From assembly GCF_937910895.1 (NCBI RefSeq), contig NZ_CALEMI010000044.1, positions 1 through 64,000 on the forward strand: a stretch of DNA of 64,000 nucleotides, written 5' to 3'. The DNA comes from an uncultured Dokdonia sp. (GTDB taxonomy: Bacteria > Bacteroidota > Bacteroidia > Flavobacteriales > Flavobacteriaceae). The notes below the pieces were generated by a model. The model did not search any database, was not told where the DNA came from, and worked only from the letters and a program-made list of their open reading frames with translations. The position numbers and the translations under genes are program-made. Positions 42,796 through 50,696 of this stretch are shown here, in pieces. Positions within the stretch are counted from its first letter, which is position 1. Every line of letters starts with the position of its first letter.

Positions 42796-43815
42796 ATGAA
42801 AAAACTATTAACACTACTACTCATGAGTGCACTATTGTTTGCATGTAGTAAAGAAGATGCTGTTGAAGAACTTCAACAAGAAACCGATTCATTAAACCTA
42901 ACCCAAGAAAGAAATACGGATGCTGAATCGTCTGCTGAAATGTTAGAATTTGGATCTTTTGACGAACTAGAAGCTTTTATAAGTCAACTCCAAGAGTCTG
43001 ATGCAGATTTATTAGACGAGGCAATGAGTATGTCTGCCGAGAGTGGACATCATTCGTTATTGTATATCTATGATGCAGATTTAGCTACATTAGATGAATT
43101 AGGAATTCGTATGGAAGATGTTGCCGTGGTGCACTCCTATGATGATATGCTACATCTTTTATTAAACCAAAATGGAGAGGTAAAAGTCGCTAATCAAATT
43201 TATAGAATAGATGGAGAGTTTGTGTATCAATATGCAGAGGGATCTAGTAATCAGATTTCAACGTTCCTAGCAAATTATAATGCAGGTGAGATTCGTTTAG
43301 AGAAAGGCGATTCAGAGCAAATCAGTGAAGAATTGTTAGTGTATCGTCATAATAACGATGAAGATATTACTGGAGATTTAGATAGAGAAGCTACCGAAAA
43401 TGAAAGAGGGGTAGCGGCTTATGATTATTTTTCTGGAGGACAATACCGTATGAGATCTAGACAATTTAATGGATACTGGTGGTTTTACAGTAACATAGGT
43501 TTCTCTACTAAAGTGCAACAAAGAAAACGGTATTGGTTTTTTGGATGGCGTTATTACTGGAGTACAGTACAGAGATATAACCGTTTAAACTATGAAGTTT
43601 CTTACACAGGAAATGGCGTAGGATATCCTTCGTATGTCAATAATGCGCAAGGCGCCAAAGATTGTTTTTGTAATATAGCTTCGAGGACTATAGATTGGTC
43701 TGTAGGATTCCCTGCGGCTCCTTTTTATTATACCATGAACTCAGGTCAAAGTAATCATTGGGCACATGAGTTTAGTGTCTCTCCAAATACTGTGAGTAGG
43801 ACGTTTAATTATTAA
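42796..43815 (+). CDS. Hypothetical lipoprotein with acidic N-terminal part
   Basis: The protein has 339 residues. The lipoprotein signal is MKKLLTLLLMSALLFACSKE (Cys17). A long acidic stretch (~18-75, many Glu/Asp/Ser) follows. The middle contains HSLLYIYDADLATLDELGIR and a YRIDGEFVYQY segment. The end (~215-339) is rich in Tyr, Trp and Arg (FNGYWWFYSNIGFSTKVQQR, YWFFGWRYYWSTVQRY), which suggests a beta-rich binding surface. I do not recognise a family. It sits between two same-direction copies of the structured repeat (42398 and 43874). Confidence 0.6.
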   Translation: MKKLLTLLLMSALLFACSKEDAVEELQQETDSLNLTQERNTDAESSAEMLEFGSFDELEAFISQLQESDADLLDEAMSMSAESGHHSLLYIYDADLATLDELGIRMEDVAVVHSYDDMLHLLLNQNGEVKVANQIYRIDGEFVYQYAEGSSNQISTFLANYNAGEIRLEKGDSEQISEELLVYRHNNDEDITGDLDREATENERGVAAYDYFSGGQYRMRSRQFNGYWWFYSNIGFSTKVQQRKRYWFFGWRYYWSTVQRYNRLNYEVSYTGNGVGYPSYVNNAQGAKDCFCNIASRTIDWSVGFPAAPFYYTMNSGQSNHWAHEFSVSPNTVSRTFNY

Positions 43816-43838
43816 TACATTGTTTCTAGTATAAACAG

Positions 43839-43869
43839 AAAGATCGTCTAGTAATAGACGATCTTTTTT
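43839..43869 (+). terminator. Terminator of the 42796 lipoprotein gene
   Basis: AAAGATCGTCTA (43839-43850) pairs with TAGACGATCTTT (43855-43866), followed by T. Confidence 0.92.
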
Positions 43870-43873
43870 GTTA

Positions 43874-43953
43874 GTGAAACGTTGTTTTTCAAAGTCCAAA
43901 AGACGCATACAAAATGGGTAGTTGAACTAATCCCGCTGAAAAGCGGGATTTAT
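43874..43953 (+). repeat. Structured repeat, diverged copy 5
   Basis: It starts GTGAAAC, keeps the inner GTC...GAC stem, the GCA gap, TAGTTGAAC and the second hairpin (ATCCCGCT with AGCGGGAT). The outer stem is weakened to T-A and G-T pairs (TTGTTTT with AAAATGG). Confidence 0.65.
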
Positions 43954-44064
43954 GGTTTAATACCTCGACTCTTGGGTCGATTTTTAGTGTCCAGAGTTTC
44001 TATGGAGTTTAAGATCTTTATTATGCTGAGTATGCTACTTCCATTACGCTTTCGCGAAAGCGTA

Positions 44065-44760
44065 CTAAAAATCAGTATCTAATTTTATATAATCCAGAAA
44101 TTCCCTACGGGTTTCTATTTCTTTAAATTTCCCTCCAAACTCACTGGTGACCGTACTACTTTCTATATCGCGAATCCCACGGCTATTCACACACAAATGC
44201 TTTGCATCTATCACACAAGCGACGTCTTGAGTTCCTAGTACTTCTTGAAGCTCTTGTACGATTTGCATCGTAAGGCGTTCTTGTACTTGAGGACGTTTTG
44301 CATAATAATCTACAATACGATTCATTTTAGAAAGTCCTACTACAGAACCATTAGAGATATAGGCTACGTGTGCTCTGCCTACGATGGGTAAGAGGTGATG
44401 TTCACAAGTAGAGTACACCACAATATTTTTTTCTACAAGCATTTCTCCATACTTGTAATTATTGTCAAATGTAGATGCTTTGGGTTTGCGATCTGGATGT
44501 AAACCTCCAAAAATTTCATTCACAAACATCTTTGCTACACGAGTAGGTGTTCCTTTAAGGCTATCGTCAGTCATATCAAGACCTAGCGTTTCCATGATGT
44601 GTGCAACGTCTTTTTTGATACTCGCTATTTTTTCGATATCACTTAGTTCAAAAGCATCATCCCTTAGTGGAGTAATAGCACTTGAGCCTACGTGATCATT
44701 ACCCATTGCTTCGATTTGCTCTTGGTAACGCTCTGTGTTTTTTTCTATTTCTGTTTTCAT
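44065..44760 (-). CDS. folE: GTP cyclohydrolase I
   Basis: This enzyme turns GTP into dihydroneopterin triphosphate, the first step of tetrahydrofolate or biopterin synthesis. The zinc site is CEHHLLPIVGRAHVAYI (Cys and His) together with KHLCVNSRGIRDIES (second Cys). TPTRVAKMFVNEIFGGL, VVGLSKMNRIVDYYAKRPQV and QERLTMQIVQELQ complete the signature. I take the start at MKTEIEKNTE (44760); in-frame ATGs at 44766 and 44781 are possible. It is a stand-alone gene. Confidence 0.94.
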   Translation of the reverse strand: MKTEIEKNTERYQEQIEAMGNDHVGSSAITPLRDDAFELSDIEKIASIKKDVAHIMETLGLDMTDDSLKGTPTRVAKMFVNEIFGGLHPDRKPKASTFDNNYKYGEMLVEKNIVVYSTCEHHLLPIVGRAHVAYISNGSVVGLSKMNRIVDYYAKRPQVQERLTMQIVQELQEVLGTQDVACVIDAKHLCVNSRGIRDIESSTVTSEFGGKFKEIETRREFLDYIKLDTDF

Positions 44761-44890
44761 TAGCATGTCATTTCTTACCAAAGGTCATACATATATAAAC
44801 TCCGTTAGAAATATTTTAGTGTTATCCTGCTTTATGTCGAAACAAAGTAAACAGGCTTGCAAAGATAATTAATATAGTTATTATAGCTCA

Positions 44891-45592
44891 TTATTTTATT
44901 GAAGTAAGACGTTGAGCCACGGGATCTCTGTAACTCCTACTTATAGGAATGGCAGTACGTCCTATAGTAATCTGTTCATTTGTAAAGCTATCAATTTTTG
45001 AAATGTTTACAATAAACGAACGATGTGTGCGTATAAATTGCTGCTCAGGAAGTTTATCTATAACCGTAGTTGTTGTTTCTCTGGTGATACATGTTTCTTG
45101 TGATGTATGTAGCTTTATATAGTCACCGTAACTTTCTGTATATAATAGTTCATCAAAGGCGATTTTGACCATTTTACGATCACATCTAAAAAAAGTAAAA
45201 TCATACGTTTCCTGTTGTTGTACAGACACTGACTGTTCTTCTATAAATTTATGAACCGCTTTCATAAGACGTTCTAAAGAGATCGGTTTTAACAAATAAT
45301 CTACCGCTTGAAGCTCGAAACCATCTACAGCATATTCTCTGTATGCAGTAGTAAAGATTACTTTACTATTCCCTTGAATTGCTTTGGCAAACATAAGTCC
45401 TGTTATTTCAGGCATATTAATGTCTAAGAACACAAGATCTATCTGTTGCTTACTTACTACAGAAAAAGCTTCGGAAGCATTTTTACAACAAGCCACGACA
45501 GTTATCATCTCTATTTTACTAAGATGTGTTGCAAGAATATCTCGTGCTGTAGGTTCATCATCTACAAGTATGGCAGTATAGGTTTTGGTCAT
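44891..45592 (-). CDS. LytTR-family response regulator
   Basis: The protein has 233 residues. The receiver domain has the acidic pair DDE near residue 11, the phospho-acceptor Asp57 in LVFLDINMPEITG, and TAYREYAVDGF and DYLLKPISLERL. The second half is a LytTR DNA-binding domain (LLYTESYGDYIKLHTSQETC, FIRTHRSFIVNISKIDSF). It overlaps the kinase gene by 4 bp. It is probably the partner of that kinase and may control the divergent ExbB-like gene; targets are unknown. Confidence 0.88.
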   Translation of the reverse strand: MTKTYTAILVDDEPTARDILATHLSKIEMITVVACCKNASEAFSVVSKQQIDLVFLDINMPEITGLMFAKAIQGNSKVIFTTAYREYAVDGFELQAVDYLLKPISLERLMKAVHKFIEEQSVSVQQQETYDFTFFRCDRKMVKIAFDELLYTESYGDYIKLHTSQETCITRETTTTVIDKLPEQQFIRTHRSFIVNISKIDSFTNEQITIGRTAIPISRSYRDPVAQRLTSIK

Positions 45593-46635
45593 AATTGTAT
45601 CTCTAGTTGCACGGTATAGGAGTGCTCGTTTTCTGTATGTGAGAGTGTATATTGACCTGGATACAGTGTTTCTAATCGTTTTTTGGTATTCTCAAGCCCA
45701 ATCCCATGACTCTCTGAAGGACTGTTATTTTTGCTGTTCGTATTTTGAATGGTAAAAAGCAAGTGGGTAGGTGTTGTTTCTAAATGAATCTCAATATCTA
45801 AAAATCCGTTGATAGGTGTTCCATGTTTAAATGCATTTTCTACAAAAGCTATAAACAACATAGGCGGGATCTGAATTTCTTTTTGAACGTCTTTTGTAAA
45901 ACGCACACGCAATGTATCTCTAAAGCGTACCTGTTCCAATCCAATATAGGCATCTATATGTTTAATTTCTTCGGTTAATGGGACTAAGGGCTTTTCTATT
46001 TGATTCAGAATATAATCTAACAGGTTAGAGAGTTTAAGAATCAGATCTGGAGTTTCTTTAGACCCTTTAAGCGCAAAACCATATACAGTATTCAAGGTGT
46101 TGAATAAGAAATGTGGATGTATTTGCTGTTTTAAATAGTGGAGTTCTTTTTGTTTCAGCAAGAGTTTTCCTTCTAACAATTTATTCTCCAACTCTTTATT
46201 TCTATTGGAAGTCTTGTGATTATATCTCAATAATTGAACAAAACAAACCATGCAAACAACGAGATAAACGAGAATCAAAACAAAGACGACATTGCGAGTA
46301 AGCAACGGCATTTTCCGAATAGAAAAGTCAGAAAGAAAAATGAGATTGACAAACGTAATAATGAGTATGAGATATATGGAGCAAACCACCGTATACAACA
46401 AATACAGACTAAACTGAACGTACTTTTTGGGGATCAGGTATTTAGGAATCAGCAGATATGATATAAAATAGGTAATGGCAGCCGTCACAGGTAATAAACT
46501 TGTAGAAAACCAAAAAACAAAATCCTCATTATTAGATCCGTAACTAAAAAAATAACTGTAAAACAACCATACGCCTACCCATAATAAAAGATGTAGTGGT
46601 GTGAATTTTAATTCCTTTAAAAGTGGTTTTAACAT
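45589..46635 (-). CDS. LytS-type sensor histidine kinase
   Basis: Four membrane helices in the first ~150 residues are followed by a His_kinase domain with HYLKQQIHPHFLFNTLNTVY (the phospho-acceptor His lies in HPHFLFN) and a HATPase part ending in ESHGIGLENTKKRLETLYPG. The partner regulator gene overlaps its end by 4 bp. I start at the internal ATG (46635), because CACCTTTG just before it resembles a promoter box and an open frame continues upstream to 46662 without support. The signal is unknown. Confidence 0.86.
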   Translation of the reverse strand: MLKPLLKELKFTPLHLLLWVGVWLFYSYFFSYGSNNEDFVFWFSTSLLPVTAAITYFISYLLIPKYLIPKKYVQFSLYLLYTVVCSIYLILIITFVNLIFLSDFSIRKMPLLTRNVVFVLILVYLVVCMVCFVQLLRYNHKTSNRNKELENKLLEGKLLLKQKELHYLKQQIHPHFLFNTLNTVYGFALKGSKETPDLILKLSNLLDYILNQIEKPLVPLTEEIKHIDAYIGLEQVRFRDTLRVRFTKDVQKEIQIPPMLFIAFVENAFKHGTPINGFLDIEIHLETTPTHLLFTIQNTNSKNNSPSESHGIGLENTKKRLETLYPGQYTLSHTENEHSYTVQLEIQL

Positions 46636-46847
46636 CGTGCAAAGGTGTACAAAATCTTTCAACTATATAGGTTTTTGAGATAGATTACACATTTTCCGCT
46701 TTGAATGACATTTTTGCATATAGATTTGTACATTGGATGCTATATTTGGTTATAACGGGTTTTAAAAAAGGGATTGGTCGTAATTACGCTTTCGCGAAAG
46801 CGTATACAGCTACTTTTACGACATAATAACTTTTAAAAATAAAAATT

Positions 46848-47225
46848 ATGTCGCAATTAGTAGATCGCATTCAGGAAGGTGGACCTGTATTTATGGTGCC
46901 TTTGGTTATTCTTATCATTACCATCATTGTTTTATTTGTCATTGCTTTATTAGGGAAGAAGAACATACTTCATACCAATCAGCTGATAGGTCACTTGAGT
47001 CTTTTTGCGATGATGTGGGGATTTTTAGGATCTACGATAGGACTTATAGCAGCCTTTGACGCAATTGAATCTGTAGATAGTATATCGCAACCTATGTTTG
47101 CAGGTGGTCTTAAAGTCGCTTTATTAACGACTGTATTTGGGTTTGTGACTTTTTTAATAGGAAGATTAGCAATGCTAATATTGACGATAAAATCTCAAAA
47201 GTCAACCACAGTAGCGGAAGCTTAG
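46848..47225 (+). CDS. Small MotA/TolQ/ExbB-type membrane protein
   Basis: The protein has 125 residues with three predicted helices: ~15-36 (FMVPLVILIITIIVLFVIAL), ~48-70 and ~88-115. The last two with GLIAAFDAIESVDSISQPMF and GGLKVALLTTVFGFVTFLIG match the conserved GLLGTVxGM-like core of ExbB/TolQ. It is shorter than ordinary ExbB and has no ExbD next to it. The divergent position beside a LytTR pair suggests that the pair controls it. An iterated palindrome (46788) lies in the shared promoter region. Confidence 0.7.
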   Translation: MSQLVDRIQEGGPVFMVPLVILIITIIVLFVIALLGKKNILHTNQLIGHLSLFAMMWGFLGSTIGLIAAFDAIESVDSISQPMFAGGLKVALLTTVFGFVTFLIGRLAMLILTIKSQKSTTVAEA

Positions 47226-47245
47226 TACCTATCGCATAGAATTTC

Positions 47246-47277
47246 AAAAGCCCTTTTCTGTGTGGAAAAGGGCTTTT
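47246..47277. terminator. Bidirectional terminator between the ExbB-like gene and lptB
   Basis: AAAAGCCCTTTTC (47246-47258) is the exact complement of GAAAAGGGCTTTT (47265-47277), giving a 13-bp stem with a 6-base loop between converging genes. Confidence 0.93.
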
Positions 47278-47291
47278 GAAGTTTATCAATG

Positions 47292-48035
47292 TTATTGATC
47301 TAATATTTTTTTCTTTCGAAGTTCAAAATTCTGTCCGAGATATACTTTACGTACCATTTCATCGGCAGCTAGTTCTTCGGGGACTCCGTGTTTTAAGATA
47401 CTTCCTTCAAACATCAAGTAGGTACGATCTGTAATGGCAAGGGTTTCTTGAACGTTGTGATCGGTAATAAGGATCCCAATGTTTTTGTCTTTAAGTTGTG
47501 CTACAATACGCTGGATGTCTTCTACAGCCACAGGATCTACCCCTGCAAAAGGTTCATCCAAAAGTATAAAATTAGGAGAGGTGGCAAGCGCACGTGCAAT
47601 CTCTGTACGACGACGTTCTCCTCCAGATAATAAATCGCCTCTGCTTTTACGGATATGACCAAGGCTAAACTCTTCTATGAGTTCTTCCATCTTATGGAGT
47701 TGTTCTTTTTTTGAAAGTTTGGTCAGTTGTAATACGCTTAAAATATTATCTTCAATGCTCAATTTTCTAAATACCGAAGCTTCTTGCGCGAGATATCCAA
47801 TCCCGTTTTGAGCACGTTTGTACATTGGATATTTGGTAATCTCTTGATTTTCTAAATAGATATTTCCTCCGTTAGGTTTGACCAACCCTACGATCATATA
47901 AAAAGAAGTTGTCTTTCCAGCTCCATTAGGTCCTAGCAATCCAACAATTTCTCCTTGATTTACTTCTACAGAAATCCCTTTGACCACTTTTCGGCCTTTA
48001 TAGGATTTCATAAGATTTTCTGCGCGTAGTTTCAT
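47292..48035 (-). CDS. lptB: LPS export ABC transporter ATP-binding protein LptB
   Basis: The protein has 247 residues. Walker A is [20 protein letters not shown], the Q loop is [18 protein letters not shown], the signature is [17 protein letters not shown], Walker B is [20 protein letters not shown] and the His switch is ITDHNVQ. These are the hallmarks of LptB, which powers lipopolysaccharide extraction from the inner membrane with LptFG. It is last of the kpsF-tatC-CMD-lptB row, a frequent flavobacterial order linked to envelope biogenesis. Confidence 0.95.
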   Translation of the reverse strand: MKLRAENLMKSYKGRKVVKGISVEVNQGEIVGLLGPNGAGKTTSFYMIVGLVKPNGGNIYLENQEITKYPMYKRAQNGIGYLAQEASVFRKLSIEDNILSVLQLTKLSKKEQLHKMEELIEEFSLGHIRKSRGDLLSGGERRRTEIARALATSPNFILLDEPFAGVDPVAVEDIQRIVAQLKDKNIGILITDHNVQETLAITDRTYLMFEGSILKHGVPEELAADEMVRKVYLGQNFELRKKKILDQ

Positions 48036-48247
48036 CTATTTTAAATTTTTATTTCATTAGAAATGAAACAAATAAAAATGTATTTCTTGGGTTCAATGCT
48101 ACGCTTTCGCGAAAAAAGCTACTTCATTTACAAGATAAACAATACATTAAATTTGTTTATGCTCATTTCATAGATGCTAAAGATACAAGTTTCAAAAGAT
48201 TCGTAATAGGCTACGGATTACTTTAGGAATGTATTAACGCTAGTTGT

Positions 48248-48598
48248 CTAGGCGTTTTGTGTTTCTAATTCGTGCCAAAACTCTCTTGCTCTACGTAGAT
48301 GAGGTATTACAATTGTCCCTCCCACAAGGGTAGCAATACTCATGGTTTCCATCATTTCTTCGGTAGTGACGCCTTCTTTATAAGCAGTTTCAAGATGGTA
48401 TTTGATACAATCATCACAGCGTAACACTGCAGAGGCGACTAAGCCTAAAAGTTCTTTGGTTTTTACATCCAGTGCTCCAGGAGTATAGGAATTGGTATCT
48501 AAATTGTAAATACGCTTAATCACTTTATTATTATCACCAAGTATCATCTCGTTCATACGCGTACGATACTCATTAAATTCTTCTATTTTCTTACTCAT
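48248..48598 (-). CDS. Carboxymuconolactone decarboxylase family protein
   Basis: This helical protein of 116 residues carries the CMD/AhpD motif LRCDDCIKYHLETAYKEGVT with Cys-x-x-Cys and the nearby His, and TTEEMMETMSIATLVGGTIVI. AhpD-like members are alkylhydroperoxidase partners; others are decarboxylases. The CxxC plus His favours a redox role. It lies between tatC and lptB. Confidence 0.88.
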   Translation of the reverse strand: MSKKIEEFNEYRTRMNEMILGDNNKVIKRIYNLDTNSYTPGALDVKTKELLGLVASAVLRCDDCIKYHLETAYKEGVTTEEMMETMSIATLVGGTIVIPHLRRAREFWHELETQNA

Positions 48599-48803
48599 GA
48601 TTATTTACTTTCATCCCCGTGAAGACGAGGATCATATTTATTGACCGTAATTTTATTTTTTCAACGTATAGATCAGCATAAACTCCAATAAGAACCTTAC
48701 TATATTAAATCTATATTTTAATTAAATTTAGGAATCTTATTTTTATTCTAACCGTGGTTTCAGCACACTGTTCGTATTTCTTTTTTCAAGGTTCGCATTT
48801 TGT

Positions 48804-49646
48804 TTACGCCATTTGTCTCTTGGCTCTTTTTTCTTCCCGTTTTAAAACAATACGACTTATGATAATACTTACTTCATATAAAATCAAGATAGGCACTGCT
48901 ACTATGACTTGCGTCGAAATATCTGGAGGTGTGATAATCGCAGAGAGAATCAGTACAATCACAAGTGCATACTTACGGTTTTTTCTAAGAAACTCAGGTG
49001 TCACTAATCCAATTTTTGTTAAGAAATAAATAATAATTGGAAGCTCAAATATGATCCCTGCCGCTAGGACAGATGATCTAACCAAGCTAATGAAAGAGTC
49101 AATATCGAATTCATTTTGTATAATTTCAGAAATCTTAAATCCAGCTAAAAAGTTGACTGATAATGGGGTGATGACATAGTATCCAAAAAAGGCTCCCATA
49201 AAAAATAATAGGGAGGCAATGAATATAAATCCTCTAGATGTTTTCCGTTCATTGTCGTATAATCCAGGAGAAATAAACTTCCAAAATTCATAGAGTATAT
49301 ATGGAAAACCGACAACGACTCCCGCCGTAATAGACGTCCATATCGCCGCATTAAACTGCCCTGCTACCTTACGACTTTGAACAATAAAATCTAAATCTCC
49401 TTCTCCTATACATCCTTTTTCCATTCCCACTAAATTAGATATCCTACAAAGAATATCATAGGATATAAAATCAGCATCTTTTGGACCAAAAATAATAACA
49501 TCAAATAAAAATTTTCTAAATACAAAAGCAACGGTAGCAATAACAAGAACAGCTATAGTAGATCGTATTAAATGCCAACGTAATTCTTCTAAATGGTCTA
49601 GAAAAGACATTTCAGATTGTGGAGTCTTGGTTTTTTTTGCAGCCAT
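48804..49646 (-). CDS. tatC: Sec-independent protein translocase TatC
   Basis: The protein has 280 residues with six membrane helices. The family opening MSFLDHLEELRWHLIRSTIA, FWKFISPGLYDNERKTSRGF and ELPIIIYFLTKIGLVTPEFL followed by RKNRKYALVIVLILSAIITPPD are diagnostic. TatC recognises twin-arginine signal peptides and, with TatA, exports folded proteins. It overlaps kpsF by one base. An extra ~35-residue loop (CRISNLVGMEKGCIGEGDLD) between helices 1 and 2 is common in flavobacteria. Confidence 0.96.
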   Translation of the reverse strand: MAAKKTKTPQSEMSFLDHLEELRWHLIRSTIAVLVIATVAFVFRKFLFDVIIFGPKDADFISYDILCRISNLVGMEKGCIGEGDLDFIVQSRKVAGQFNAAIWTSITAGVVVGFPYILYEFWKFISPGLYDNERKTSRGFIFIASLLFFMGAFFGYYVITPLSVNFLAGFKISEIIQNEFDIDSFISLVRSSVLAAGIIFELPIIIYFLTKIGLVTPEFLRKNRKYALVIVLILSAIITPPDISTQVIVAVPILILYEVSIIISRIVLKREEKRAKRQMA

Positions 49647-50611
49647 TAAATGATTCCTTCTTTTATTAAATCGTGTATGTGTACTACACCACTATAATTT
49701 CCTTGATCTGTTGCTAGTAATTGACTAATCCCGTGCTCTTCCAAAATGCGTTTTGCAGTAATTGCCATCTCATTATTATCTACTGTTTTTGGAGCCGCAC
49801 TCATAATATCTCGTGCCGTCAGTCCTTCAAGCGTATCATTTTTAGAGAGCATTCTACGTAAATCACCATCGGTGATGATCCCTATTATTTTTTTGTCTTC
49901 AATCACTGCAGTAACACCTAAGCGTTTGGCAGAAATTTCTATGATGACTTCTTTAATACTAGCTTCTGGAGCAACGACTGGTTTTTCATGTATTTGAGTA
50001 ATATCACTTACACGTAAATATAATTTTTTCCCTAAAGCACCTCCTGGGTGATATTTTGCAAAATCTTTTTCAGAAAAACCTCTCAAATCTAATAATGCAA
50101 TTGCAACCGCATCACCAATCACTAATTGTGCGGTTGTACTTGTGGTAGGCGCTAGGTTATTAGGACAGGCTTCTACTTCTACATACGCATGCAACACATA
50201 GTCGGCTTGCGTCCCTAAAAAAGAATCTCTATTGGAAGTAATCGCGATTAATGGATTATTTGTCTTCTTTATCAGCGGTACTAAGACTTTAATTTCTGGT
50301 GTATTACCACTTTTAGAAATACAGATGACCGTATCATCTTGTTGAATGGTTCCTAAATCTCCGTGTATAGCATCGGCAGCATGCATAAAGATAGCGGGTG
50401 TTCCTGTGCTATTCAATGTGGCTACAATTTTTTGTGCAATAATGGCGCTTTTGCCTATACCTGTTATGATGACGCGTCCTAAAGACTTGTAAATCACAGA
50501 CACTGCTTGTGCAAATTCTTCGTCTATTAATGTTTGAAGATGGGCAATAGCTTTCTGTTCTATAGCTATGGTTTTCTGGGCGCTAGCAATTATCTGCTGT
50601 GAAATATTCAA
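49646..50611 (-). CDS. Arabinose-5-phosphate isomerase (KpsF/GutQ family)
   Basis: The protein has 321 residues. A SIS sugar-isomerase domain (~30-180: GRVIITGIGKSAIIAQKIVA, GTPAIFMHAADAIHGDLG, VICISKSGNTPEIKVLVPLI) is followed by two CBS domains (~205-320: ISAKRLGVTAVIEDKKIIGI, ITDGDLRRML, HIHDLIKEGI). It converts ribulose 5-phosphate to arabinose 5-phosphate, the precursor of KDO for lipopolysaccharide. It faces recQ divergently and shares one base with tatC. Confidence 0.94.
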   Translation of the reverse strand: MNISQQIIASAQKTIAIEQKAIAHLQTLIDEEFAQAVSVIYKSLGRVIITGIGKSAIIAQKIVATLNSTGTPAIFMHAADAIHGDLGTIQQDDTVICISKSGNTPEIKVLVPLIKKTNNPLIAITSNRDSFLGTQADYVLHAYVEVEACPNNLAPTTSTTAQLVIGDAVAIALLDLRGFSEKDFAKYHPGGALGKKLYLRVSDITQIHEKPVVAPEASIKEVIIEISAKRLGVTAVIEDKKIIGIITDGDLRRMLSKNDTLEGLTARDIMSAAPKTVDNNEMAITAKRILEEHGISQLLATDQGNYSGVVHIHDLIKEGII

Positions 50612-50696
50612 AATTTAGTTTTTATAGGGTTTGTATACCGTAAGGAATTCACTATATTTATGTAATACAAAGGTATGCAAAAATGCAGAAGAATAC

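Noticed and set aside
42398-43953. Same-direction repeat copies flanking one gene, with GTTGAAC matching the integron core GTTRRRY, considered as attC sites
   Set aside because: No complementary RYYYAAC inverse core is visible at the left end, there is no integrase, and other copies lie in tandem without a gene between them.
50631-50696. Extended N-terminus of recQ
   Set aside because: The first 22 residues are Cys-rich and not conserved; a good ATG follows at 50697.
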